From Sipunculus nudus (lineage: Eukaryota; Annelida; Sipuncula; Golfingiida; Sipunculidae): 64,000 nucleotides of DNA. The notes below the pieces were generated by a model. It was not told the DNA's origin and did not search any database. It worked only from the letters and a program-made list of their open reading frames with translations. This document shows positions 24,517 to 36,050 of the stretch, piece after piece (position 1 is the first letter of the stretch; the number at the start of each line of letters is the position of its first letter). Position numbers and translations under genes: made by a program. Location of the stretch: contig CM049316.1 in assembly GCA_026874595.1 (NCBI GenBank), positions 71,331,176 to 71,395,175 on the forward strand. Reading direction: 5' to 3'.

Positions 24517-24913
24517 CAGAGACGAGACTGAAATCCAGGCAGATTTTAAATTCACCTGGAGAGATTGCAATTGTGATCTCTCCTAGGTGAGATTACAATT
24601 GTTATCTCGTCTAGACCAGATAAAAATCCATCATGGAGCAGGCTAGGATTTTATTCTTCACAAGGTGAGTTTAAAATCTGTCTAGTGTCATCAAGGCAAG
24701 TTTAAAATCTGCCTGATATCACTAAGGCGAATTTAAAATCCGCAAGGCAAGACTGAAATAGTTATCTGATCTAATTTCCTAATATATTATGCATTGTAAT
24801 TGACATACGAAAGATGTTTTCAAACAGACTTAACTATTTAACACTGAATGGTTATGTATCGCAATCTCATCTAGCTGAATTTAAAATCCACCTGGATTTC
24901 AATCTCATCTCTG
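24517..24913. mobile_element. Foldback MITE with about 52-bp terminal inverted repeats (PHAF1 intron 2)
   Basis: The left arm 24517-24568 and the right arm 24861-24913 are inverted copies with only a handful of mismatches. Both carry CAGAGA(C/T)GAGA(C/T)TGAAATCC at the outer edge and GATTTTAAATTCA inside. The interior repeats the (G/A)ATTTAAAATC motif several more times. There is no open frame and no clear target-site duplication. Confidence 0.8.
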
Positions 24914-25983
24914 CCATATATACTGCAATACCTCACTGATAATATGATGCCCTATATGATACATATAAATACTGATAGTATAGCGAAAAGATATCAGATT
25001 CCAAGTCACTGTTCTTCTCTATTCATAAAACAACTACCGTATTTCTCCTATTTTAAACCACACATCTATTTAAAACCGCATCTACACTCTGCCCAAGTCC
25101 CACATGAAATACCGCCAAACAGTCCATTCCAAGAACCCCTCATTTAAAAACTGCACCCAGAACTGAGCCACAAAGCAACCAGTTTCATTTTCAGAAGTAT
25201 TAAAGGTATCAAAGGTTTCTTCTAGCTTTGTTCGATCTGTTATCGGTTGTAAAGTTTAATCACATTTCAACTTTGCCTTGCTGATGCACTGACCCTTCAA
25301 GAATAATGACTAATGAACCAGATTTGATCGTTAAGCAGTCAGTCAATCAGACGCTGACTGACAGACATCTGGCCAAGGATGTTTCGTCTTATATGCCTTG
25401 GGCTGCTGAATATTATAAAATTTTGCAGGTCACTTATTGGATGGTCATATATTGTCCATGCTGGGAGGGCTGATGATATTAATATGATATCTGAGTTTGT
25501 TTCACTATATATGTTAAATACTAAAATACAATCATGTTTGGTTTTGTACTTGGCACTTGCAAAAGAGTCAGTGTTTATGATACAGACTTGGTTAGGTCAA
25601 ATACTCAGTTATAGCATACTGAGTAACCATGCACCTGTGCGTGACAGACTACACAATAAATATTAAAATTAGCTCAATATCTCAACAGATATGAAAGGGC
25701 ATTCAATAAACCTTCTTTTTTATAAAATACACAATGCAGATCACGGAAGAAATCACATCATCTCATATTTTTTCCTCAAAACCTAACTCTGTTGATACTA
25801 ACACAGGATCCATTTTTGTTAAATTTTACAACACACAAATAGCTGATCAGTCCAGACCAAGCCCTTACAGGATCTGTCCTAACTACACTCATCTTTTACT
25901 GTACCAGATTCACTTCTAACTCCTTCATATATTAATCTTCTGATATTTTGTTCCCATGGTTACCTTCCTGTATTATCACTCAC

Positions 25984-26066
25984 CTGGTCATTGTACCACA
26001 CCTGTACACCTTTGATTATGCGATCTTGTTTCTTCAGAATATATACAGCTTGATAGAAGGGCATAC
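25984..26066 (-). CDS. PHAF1: PHAF1 exon 2 (residues 22-49)
   Basis: The acceptor is TTTGCAG and the donor GTGAGT. The exon reads GMPFYQAVYILKKQDRIIKG followed by VQVWYNDQ. The family counterpart is the MPLAQAV..L segment ending in VQVLYSEQ. Length 83 nt; the phase fits the single base left over from exon 1. Confidence 0.95.
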
Positions 26067-27454
26067 CTGCAAAAGAAACAGATTTATTTAATTTTGTTCA
26101 TGAAACAAAGGCCCCACTGATACGTTTATAGACTAATTCATATCAGTGTTGGAGGAGTCAAGTCCAGTTTTTAAGGGACTCAGAGGTCCCCGACTTTAGA
26201 GGTAAAGAGTCGAGAAATCAAGCTGAATAATCAAGCTGAATCAATCTTAAGTCTAGTAGGAGGGCTCTGTCACATACTAGAAAGATATTAATAACCATAT
26301 ACAAACTGTTTACAAATAAATACAAACTATGAACCAATGGGCCTCCACACTCAAGCTGAATTTGTCTAGAAGGATATTTTTATGAGCTTTTTTTTCAAAA
26401 TATGGGTGCTGTGACCTTGACCTGTGACCTTGTGACCCCAAAATCCATAAGTTTCTTACCCTATAGGCAGGTCAGATATTTTTGCGAGATGGAAAGTTTG
26501 GGATGAAATGTTAAGCTTAAAATGCATCCTCTATCTTTTTATAACAGTGAGTCCTGTGACCTTGACCTCATGACCCCAATATCAAAAGAGCTCTTGCTTT
26601 ATTAGTGGGCCAATTAAAAGTCAAGTTTAAGCTTGCATGGGGAGTTAAATGTTATTAAACATTCAAGTAAAGAGGTGTAATCTAACCTCAAAATACTTGT
26701 GGTCATTTCAAATTTCCAATTTAAAATTTCTTTCAATGAGGAGATTTTTTATTAGACTGAAGACTTCAATATGGACTTGGGTTCCAGCTGACTCAATCTC
26801 GAAGAATGTGGACTTGGTCTTCAAGCTCAAGGACTCAGATTTGGACTCAGACTACAGTAGCCTGGACTTGGACTCTCATGGGATGGACTTGACTACACTG
26901 CTGATTCATACCCTTTGGTAGATTAAACAATATTTACCAGCATTACCAAAGAAAAGAAACAATCCGGCATCTACTCCCAAATCCGGCATTCGGTCCTGCA
27001 TCTATAAAGCAGCGTACACTGTGACAGCTTCTTAAAAGTTATACAGAAGGATTATTGAGCAAATTTTCATGAAAATATGTACATAACTCTGCAGTGTTCT
27101 TACTACAAACCAACCTAAAATAAGAGAAACATGAACTGAAAATGTCCATTCATTAAGTCATAATAATCAGAGATTATAATCATTACAATTATAATATTTC
27201 CCTCACACAGAGAAACTTAAATATCAGCCAGTTATCATCTATGGACTAATTCTCAATGATATGATATGGGACTGAAGAAAATGAACCTGTTAGCATCTGT
27301 CAGATAAACTATGAACAAAACAGCAATATTTCATCACTGAATGGGGTGACATCTAGTGGTAAGATGAGAAATTAATAGAAGCCTACTAACATCTATGAAT
27401 GCCTAGTAATGCATCTGATGTTGCACTAAGTAAATATGATTTTCACAAAACATC

Positions 27455-27480
<26 letters not shown>
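27455..27480. repeat. (TA)n microsatellite
   Basis: An uninterrupted TA run in PHAF1 intron 1. Confidence 0.9.
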
Positions 27481-27485
<5 letters not shown>

Positions 27486-27878
27486 TACATGTACAATGGC
27501 AGAGAAAAAAACTCTCTTAAGTGCTTTCTAGTTTTGTTTGGTTACAATAGATAAGACAAACAAAGCACCGTGTGGCCAACAGTGTTTTCGGTTCACGGAA
27601 GCCTAACAGAACCAGTGATATGTCTGAGATAACATTTTATGACAACTGTCTGTAACTATGATCTGTCATTATGTCTGTCTGGAATTTTTTCTTTGAATTT
27701 TTATTAATTTCATGATATCCATATGCCCCACTACTTGATTATGTATATTTGATTAACATATAAACAATGATAAAAACAAGTCTTTCTTCTAAAAATAAAT
27801 ACTATGAACTGATACATTCCTGAGGATTTCATAATCAAACTATGGTCTGTTTGGGTACCTGTGATTGCTTTTTTTTTT

Positions 27879-27890
27879 GGGGGGGGGGGG
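27879..27890 (+). repeat. Poly(T)-poly(G) tract
   Basis: A T run followed directly by about 12 G in PHAF1 intron 1. Confidence 0.75.
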
Positions 27891-28099
27891 ATAAATTTTC
27901 CTACATGTAAGATAGTTAAAAAATTTCTGATCCAGTGGTTGCAGGAGGTATTCCAACGACAGCCGGAGTGAAAAATAATATCTTACCCTGAACTGAATTT
28001 CTATGAGATAAATAATCCAAAATATGACAGAACAGTCATCAATGTTTACGACATGTTTATAAACTGTGAACTGAGAAATAAACAAGCCATTTAAGCTGG

Positions 28100-28142
28100 T
28101 GACGTCAAGCCACGCAACCATTGTGACATCTGTGTGACGTCA
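28100..28142. promoter_or_regulatory. Pair of perfect CRE palindromes
   Basis: TGACGTCA occurs at 28100-28107 and again at 28135-28142, 35 bp apart, in the middle of PHAF1 intron 1. TGACGTCA is the canonical CREB/ATF site. Function is inferred only. Confidence 0.4.
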
Positions 28143-29216
28143 CTATTGTCTTATAAACTTTCAGAATCATAGACATGGAAAGTTTTTCATGAAGCAACAT
28201 ACTATCCTGTTTGATCGGAAAGATGCCATCCTCAGTCCACTCACAAAAACAACCCAACAGCGCTGCAAAGAAATACTTTAAACTAACTATCTTAATACTT
28301 TACCCAAATTGGTGGAACATCTGCAGATATGTGTTTGAACAAAAATTATTTATAAAGAATATTTGTAAAACAGTAAATGCAAAAAAAACATGCGCCAAAG
28401 GTTTTTGGAAGGAATTAAGCAAAATATATACAAACATTAATAAATACATATATTGAGCTGCAAATTTATTGTAATGAGCCAAATCAATTCACCTGATCTA
28501 ACTAAAAACAAGCCTCTGATCTAACTCAAAGAGACTAGGGATAATTCAACAGAATAGAATATATTAATAGAATTATATATAATAAATATAATTTGTAATG
28601 CACTAAGTTTAATTAACAGTCACCTAAAGGTACTACACAATTATGTCTATGCCAGACAACTATTGTTAAGTTCCTTTGCCAAGATAAGCAATTACAAGAC
28701 CAAATCAAGTCATTTTTTCATTTACTTGTAACCTGCTTTCAGGTTAACAAATTCTCAATTTTCATAATTCAAAAAAAAAATTCTATGAAGCCATCATGCT
28801 CATAAATGATTACATTTTCAGTGTGATGAATTATTGAAGCAGTGGTTCTGATTCTTTTATCAGAAATAACTGGATTTAATTACCATAGAGTGACCTTTAC
28901 ATAAGAGTTCATGTTAAGTACAGTGAGGAGGCATGCCATTCATTATTACAAATTGAACCTATTATATCTTGATACAGTCCATCTCAGATTCTAATCTAAA
29001 TCTCTTGCATTATTTATGCTCATTTAAAAAATCTATTAAGAGAGACTGAGGTGAAAATTACAAAAGAATGCTCCATAAATACCACCTAAATTTCCTTGAA
29101 TTCATTTATACTGAAATTCCTGTATACAGCAGATTGTAACGATCTCATTTGCTCTCTGATGTCTACATTTTAAATGGTGATGGAAGTCAATGTTTATACA
29201 TACATACATACATATA

Positions 29217-29220
<4 letters not shown>

Positions 29221-29261
<41 letters not shown>
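29221..29261. repeat. (TA)n microsatellite preceded by (CATA)n
   Basis: About 20 TA units after a short CATA run at about 29197-29213. Confidence 0.9.
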
Positions 29262-29263
<2 letters not shown>

Positions 29264-29679
29264 ATTAGAAGAAATAAGAAACAAATAACAAGTGACCAGT
29301 GGGTAATGATGCTCATCTGATGAGCCTGACAGTATGGGATAACATTCACAACTGTTAGTACGTTTTAAAGGACAGGAATATTTGTTCAAACCATATTTCT
29401 CCATAAAATAGTACTGCTGAGAAAATACTGTGGCATGACTGATATTTTAAAGAATAAAAATAGCTATTAAAAGTTAAAAACTAAGCAAACAGTGGTGAAA
29501 TACAATGGAATTTAATAAACTAATATTTACAAATTAATTTAAAACCAACACACATTGCACAGTTCAGACATTATTTCTCCTCAATACAGAACAACTGTAC
29601 TGTAATTTCATAAATATTAGTCATACTCCAATGAAATCTTTGAGATTTTGACCTAATCCAGTACATGATATCATGAATA

Positions 29680-30175
29680 TATCCCTGGTATTTTAAAGGG
29701 GCCTTAGCACCTATATAGCATGTTGAATTAACATGATAAATAGCTTCTTTCCTTCAAAGTAAATCTGTGCCTGCCAAAATATTGGCTTGAAACTGCTCTC
29801 TTATTCCTGTACACAAGTTTAAAAAACAGTGAACTGAATAGTATCACAGGTGACAACATTAACACAGCTTTTAAACCATTTGCATCTCTAAGCCACAACA
29901 TATGTAAATCAGGAGATGCCCAGACTGACTTGGCCGAAAAAATGTAATACATGTTTTTGCTGGCTGAAACACCTGCGCCTGTTCTTGCTCACAGTTGGAC
30001 CTTCAGTCACCTGGCCTTGTTATTGCAAACAGACACACATGGACTGTGTTTACTAACATGCGGAACCATAAAAAAGTGTTAAACAGCCATATGCAAGGAC
30101 TGTGTGCTGGGGTGGTTTTGCTGGGAATCTTTTGTATTAAGAAAAATTGAACTGATAGTGTGAAAGAATAGGCAT
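29680..30175 (-). repeat. Dispersed repeat family R2, copy 2
   Basis: The inverted counterpart of 14030-14735, lacking that copy's 230-bp middle portion. Its outer edge continues with GCATAAATATTGCTCCTGAT (about 30172-30191), which is also found, inverted, beside the TCCG repeat at 12112. Confidence 0.8.
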
Positions 30176-30884
30176 AAATATTGCTCCTGATTATGTAACT
30201 TTAAATAATCATTATCTTTTTGCTCTGCTGGTACCCTTGACATCCTGAAGTTGAGATTTTGACATTATTTTAAAAAGTGTGTATCACAGTATCACCTATC
30301 AAAAACTATACCAGTGAACTCTGCCCGTGTCAACTCACTCCATGGAAAACAATCCTAGGACCAGTGCTAATATAAGAATAGGTTACATGCTAAGGTTAGT
30401 GATAACATATTAATCTGATTGTATGGCTACCTTCATCTTCAGTCAATAGAAAGGGCACCTGCTGGCCAAGAAGATAAAATGGTTGATAGACATATGGCAT
30501 GATGACACTGTTTACATATCAATCTTATAAAACTTGTTTCATCCACTAATCCAGTTTTATCAGATTTTAAAAACCATAAATGTGTTTTTTTTATGCTTTT
30601 GGGCTCTTGGTGATTGCATGATTTTATAAACACAATATTTTTAACAATAATCCAAAGCCCTATATAGATATAAAATCAGAATGTTAGTGAAACCAAGCCT
30701 CAACACAATTAATTATCACATTTTCATTAATTACAAGCTAAGCTTAGAATCCAGACCTTAGAAAATGCAAACAAGGTAAATTTATCCCAATGTCATTATC
30801 CTACAAAAAAGGCAACAATAATGTTTATCACAAACAATCAACAACATCAGTTTTGTAATGACCTGGTCCTCCCCCGACCATCTT

Positions 30885-31205
30885 CATCATAGACTGTTGG
30901 TGTAAGACAGAAATAATTACAGCCCCCACAGGTAGTTAAGGTTACATAAACAGCTATTTTTTATCAATGGTGTGTCAAAATTGGCAAATAGCGTCACTGT
31001 TAATATGTCCAGCAATTTATGTGGGCACGATGTGGCTAGTGGTTATACCCCATCTCAGACATAATCAGCTGCTGTCGCTGCAAGATGACGATCAGACCCG
31101 ACTCTGTCCATAATACAAACCACCAGTCTAGCTACGATTATTGATTATTAGGGAGCCTGGCGGGAGGCTATGACGTAGACACGAGGCACGCAGAAAGTGC
31201 AGCTT
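30885..31205. other. GC-richer, CpG-containing island in PHAF1 intron 1
   Basis: A stretch of about 300 bp with visibly more GC and CpG than its surroundings (for example GTCGCTGCAAGATGACGATC and GGCGGGAGGCTATGACGTAG). No conserved coding frame was recognised. It could be a regulatory segment or an alternative first exon; nothing in the sequence decides between them. Confidence 0.3.
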
Positions 31206-32009
31206 ATGTAAGAATCAACGCACATGAAACAGTTACGCTGGTATTATGGGATATATTAAGAGTTCGCTGATGATATCTTTTTTCCCTGCATCGCTTCTCA
31301 CTTAAATATATAAAACACCCCAGACAAACTAAAATATCATCTGGTAAACAACAAACCAGCTTCTGTGCATCTATGTATGAACTTTGCAGTATTTTATCAC
31401 TATTACAAATACCACATAACATAAGCCTATCACACACCACAAATTGAACACCACCACCATTGCACTTGAACCAATTCCTGACCAGCAATAATTTGCCAAA
31501 GAAAGTATTTATTATTCTGCTACACAACTGGATACAGAATGACATTTCCTGAGATCTCAAAAAAAAGAATAATTAAAATTTCATAAATAAATGGTAAATT
31601 ACTGACTTAAAACAATCCTTTCCAAATAAGAAGCATTTTTTTCATTCCAAAGCATCCAATAAAATACTGGTGTTTTACAAGATAATAAAATTATTTATGA
31701 GACCACTGTTATAATTTATTAAAATAATTTGTTATTGACTATGATCACAATCAAATCAAATATTTTTAATTTCCACAACATCACTGGATATATACTGGTG
31801 TCTTTCAAATTCCTTCCCATTATTAAGAAGTAAAATTTCAAACTGTTTAAAAAAACAAAGCAATACTTTTGCCCATAAAGATCAATGGCAATTTGGAAAA
31901 GTTTCACCCTCCCTCTCAACTGGGAATGGCTGGTTAATGTACCTGTCAGGAACCAGTCTGATTAGAGTTTGTCCTAGGATAAAGCCAAATCAGTAGGACA
32001 ACGTAAAGT

Positions 32010-32205
32010 CACAGTACAGTAGTACCTGTCTTAAAGACCACCTGTCTAATAAGATCACCTGTCTATAAAGACCATCCTTGAGTGAACCAAAAGCATACAC
32101 ACTGGTTATAACTGACTTGTCTAGTAAGACCGACTGTGAATTAAGGCTACTTTTAGCCAGTCCAACCAATGGTCTTATTTCACTGGTTTTTACTGTATAT
32201 CTGAA
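32010..32205. repeat. Dispersed repeat with internal GACCACCTGTCTAATAAGA motif
   Basis: It begins ACAGTACAGTAGTACCTGTC and ends in TTTTTACTGTAT, with two to three internal near-repeats of AAGACCACCTGTCT and a TCTAGTAAGACCGACTG variant. The ends share an inverted TACAGTA. It has the look of a short dispersed element of invertebrate genomes. Confidence 0.5.
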
Positions 32206-32329
32206 GTGTCCAATGTTTCTATGACTACAATGCTAATTCTGATTTTGTTTAAACCTTGCAAAAATACGGCTTAAGACACAGCTTTATCAAACCATAACAT
32301 GGGCACCTCAAAACGGAGCATCCCCTCGC

Positions 32330-32945
32330 ACGGGAGCATAATCATATGGGATGTATTATTCAAGTGTGAAAATGATGAGGGCAGGACCTTGACCTTAGAT
32401 TCTCTGACCTATAACTTAATAGGGTTCTTCATCCATGGGTGGGTGAGTCATATGTGAAAGACAAAAGGTTTAGATCAAGCGGATTGGCTTAAAATGGGTC
32501 CACAAGCTTTTTAAAAAAGTGAGTACTGTGGCCTTGACCTTTGACCCTGTGACCTGAAAATCGATAAGTTCTTCATCCATGGGTGGGTGAGCCATAAGTG
32601 AAAGATGAAAGGTTTGGGTTGAACAGTTTGGGTGGAAATGGGTCCACAAGCTTTTTAAAAAAGTGAGTACTGTGGCCTTGACCTTTGACCCTGTGACCTG
32701 AAAATCGATAAGTTCTTCATCCATGGGTGGGTGAGCCACAAGTGAAAGATGAAAGGTTTAGGTTGAACAGTTTGGGTGGAAATGGGTCCACAAGCTTTTT
32801 CAAAAAGTGTGAACTGTGACCTTGACCTTTGACCCCGTGACCTCAAAATCGATAGGGTTCTTCATCCATTTGTGGGTGAGCCATATGTGAAAGATGAAAG
32901 ATTTAGGTGAAACGGTTCGGCTTAAAATCAATCCACAAGTCAATT
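32330..32945. repeat. 144-bp tandem array with nuclear-receptor-like sites
   Basis: About 4.3 copies; the TTCTTCATCCAT landmark lies at 32425, 32569, 32713 and 32858 (periods 144, 144, 145). Each unit holds CCTTGACCTTTGACC followed by GTGACCT. The complement contains GGTCAAAGGTCA, a DR1-type arrangement. Because 144 is divisible by 3, frames stay open across units (MAHPPMDEELIDFQV repeated on the minus strand); these are artefacts. Confidence 0.9.
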
Positions 32946-33111
32946 CTGGCAAACGGAATGAAGGATAGAAAGACAGACAGATGCATGAACTGAGGTGTTA
33001 CTTTATCGCCTCCTGCAACTTTGTATAATAATACAAGAGGTGGAAAGTCTCTGAATTTACCAGACTGATATGACAGATGACAGGACAAACGGATCATACA
33101 AAAACTAAATT

Positions 33112-33420
33112 CAGGGCTTTCAATAGGAAGAAAATCAGAGAGTTCTTGCTGCTCAAATAACAATTTATGCAGGTCACACTGGATTTTGGGGCATCCGAGC
33201 GGGAAGGATTCTGTGCAAAATTTTGAAGGGTAATGTAAAATTTGAGGAGATTTATGAGAATATTTTTGTCATTGTGGTATGATCATCAGTATAATGATGA
33301 AAAATTGTCTCAACAGTGTCATTATATAAGTATTTGATTATAATGAAATGTAAGGATCAGTTGTCAGCACAGTGTTAACAAAGTTGACTGGTCAGTGATG
33401 GACAACAATTTTAATTCATG
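33112..33420. mobile_element. MITE-like element, copy 2
   Basis: A diverged direct copy of 18873-19291 beginning CAGGGCTTTCAATAGGAAG. The right terminal repeat was not found, so the end is approximate. Confidence 0.55.
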
Positions 33421-33952
33421 GCAAACTTTTACACATATCTAAATGCTCTAACCAATGACTTGGTGCACTTACATTGGATAAACAGTATTCAGTTGAACAG
33501 CTGGTTGACATCATTCTGTAAAGTTTGTGGGTTTCATTATCTGTAGAAGATTTTAAGTGAATAATTTAGAATTTAAATTAATTCTGTTATATAGAAATCA
33601 ATACACTGGTGTAGCCAAGGTCTTGCCTGCAACTACATGGATCAGCATCTGTGAATGCATATCTTTCCTGACCATCTGACAGGCTCAGCCTCCTAGCTGG
33701 GCCTACCCAACTGCATCTGATCCAGCCCCAGGTATATATAGACTAAGTATGTAAATTAGATCAAGGCTGTACACCAAACTAATGATACAGCATCCCAAGT
33801 AGCTTCAGTACCAAGATCGTGAAAACCCAGCGTTTTTTCTGAATGGTCCAATAGTAATTTTATGTGTTTTACATGTGTACTGCTGCCATGTTTTCCTTGC
33901 TCAGCACTAATTTTCTAATTATAAATGCTTTGTTATTTGGCAAAGTATGTCC

Positions 33953-34137
33953 CAGAAGAGGATCCAGGGGGTCTAGACCTTCCTTTTTTCAGCCAAGGTA
34001 ACCTTTTTTCAAAGGGTTTTGGACCGATTATGTGAGCTGGACAACCCATTTTCTGGACCTGAGGCCCTGTTTTAGCCCTTGTAATTAGTTCTCCTGGGTC
34101 TGACCCCACCTTTTCCTACATCCTGGATCCGCCCCTG
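33953..34137. mobile_element. Short MITE-like element, copy 2
   Basis: The counterpart of 7061-7263, with left end CAGAAGAGGATCCAGGGGGT and right end TCCTGGATCCGCCCCTG, which are inverted with respect to each other. This copy lacks the long C runs of copy 1. Confidence 0.7.
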
Positions 34138-34393
34138 GTCCCTGCAAAAACCTCTTACAATGAGCATATACCTCTACAAACACGAGATTTTTCAAATTTC
34201 CCATAAGAAATTCAATCAAATATTCCATCACTAAAAAGCCATCAGTGTTATAGTATCAAATGCCATCCCAAGAAATCAGTGTGTAAACTTAAATACAGGC
34301 AGTAAAGCACACCAGACATAGAACCAGACAGAATATTGCTGAAGCATGGCTGAGAAAACACTGTCTGCTTCTGAATGGTCATACGGTAATCAA

Positions 34394-34810
34394 CAGGGCT
34401 CGACATAATCGGTTAACCACATGCCTGGGGTAAGAAAAAATTCCAGTAAATGGTGGTAGGGCAACCAAACATAGGTTCCTACTTGCCTGAATGGGCAAGT
34501 GGATGCAGCTTAAACCTTAACACTAATGCCTGAATGTTGACTACTCTTAAGCAAGTCACTTTCCTTTTCAGGAGAAGTGGAATCATAATGCATTATATAG
34601 CTTAAAATTACTGGCATGTTTTAATCTATGCAAATGCTTAAGAGAAATATTATTAACAAACAAGCATTTGAATATTTATATTGTTGCAAAATAGTCATGC
34701 CGACCACATTTTTTGTGGTTGTGGCTGCAGCTACTGATTTTTGTGGGTCAAACAAAAATACATGTAGGGCAAGTAACAGCTAGTTGTCACTCGCTTTACT
34801 TGTTAAGTAC
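34394..34810. repeat. Possible dispersed repeat beginning CAGGGCTCGACAT
   Basis: CAGGGCTCGACATAAT followed by TACTTGCCTGAATGGGCAAG and, at the other side, GGGCAAGTAACAGC resembles a dispersed repeat type common in aquatic animal genomes. Only one copy is in the window, so this rests on recognition alone. Confidence 0.3.
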
Positions 34811-36050
34811 TTTCAAAATTTAATGTCAATCCCTCATTAATGTATTGCAATTGTGTATAAGCTATTTTATAGTTGATTTCTAAATGTGTGGGTGTGTTGT
34901 CTATCAGTTACTGAACCATAAGGTACTAAATCTCTGGCATGGTTTGGAAGTTTTTCTCAACTAATATTCCAGACGGTTAGGTAATCTGGAATTTTCCAGC
35001 ATACCAAAACCCTCCTCAAGCAGTTTTATCAAAATTTGTTCTTCTAAGTTCATTTTCAAGTGCTCCACTACCAAAATGTTGAGAGAAAACCCAACTATCA
35101 AGAACTGGTAAAAAAGTGCCTGACAGATGAATAACACTAGGATGGCTGAACCAACTGTAAATATTTTACCTGGCTCCGAGTCTCAGACAGTTTTTACGTC
35201 ATTCTCCTGAAAACTTTCTGAATAAGCAAAAGAATTTTCAAGGAGAGATTTAGAAAGATTATGGCTGTAACAACAGCAAATGTTTAAAAAAATTCCAGTT
35301 TCACAGATGATGGAAAATTTAGCTTAACTAATTATAAATCTTGCCATCAATCTTGTTTGCTCTAACAGATGACTGATTTTGAAAGGGGAACTAGTTCACA
35401 AAACTACTTAGATTTGAGAACACGAAACTTTAAAGTCTGTTTAGGCTCTATATATATATGCAGTTATAACCATAATTATGGCTAGAATTGTTTTGCAACT
35501 AAACAATGAAAATATAAGTAAATATAAAATATAACAGTGAGTGTCAACAGGTGTCACTGAATAAGATCCTTGAGATGACAAACCCTTGACAACCCTGGAT
35601 TCAGACCCTGGATGAAGAAGATTATTAAGTAATGATGAGACTTGTTTTGTATCATATCATTTGACTGGTTCACAGATTATGACTGGCATTAGTGCTGTAT
35701 TGTTCTTTAACCAATCATACTCAGTAACTCAAGATGACATATTAATGACGTCACTGTACCTGGAAAAAAAATATATAAAATTTATATATTTATTCTGTAT
35801 GTTCAGCACATTCAACATGTGGTAGTTTTTGCTTGTGCAGGAAGCACTGGTTTCTGGACTGATAGTGATAATATGAAAATGATGTCACTGACTGCTGCTG
35901 GCCTAAACACATAAGAAATCAATTTAACCCAAATTGTGTACACAAAATAAAGACTTGGTACTCAACAACTCAGGGTTGGCAAAGTTTTTTACACAAATGT
36001 TATTTACACATTAAATTAACATGATTTCTCAATGTTATGTAAAACTAGAT

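Noticed and set aside
32470-32846. Minus-strand frames with repeated MAHPPMDEELIDFQV
   Set aside because: Products of the 144-bp tandem repeat (144 is divisible by 3); no sign of a gene.
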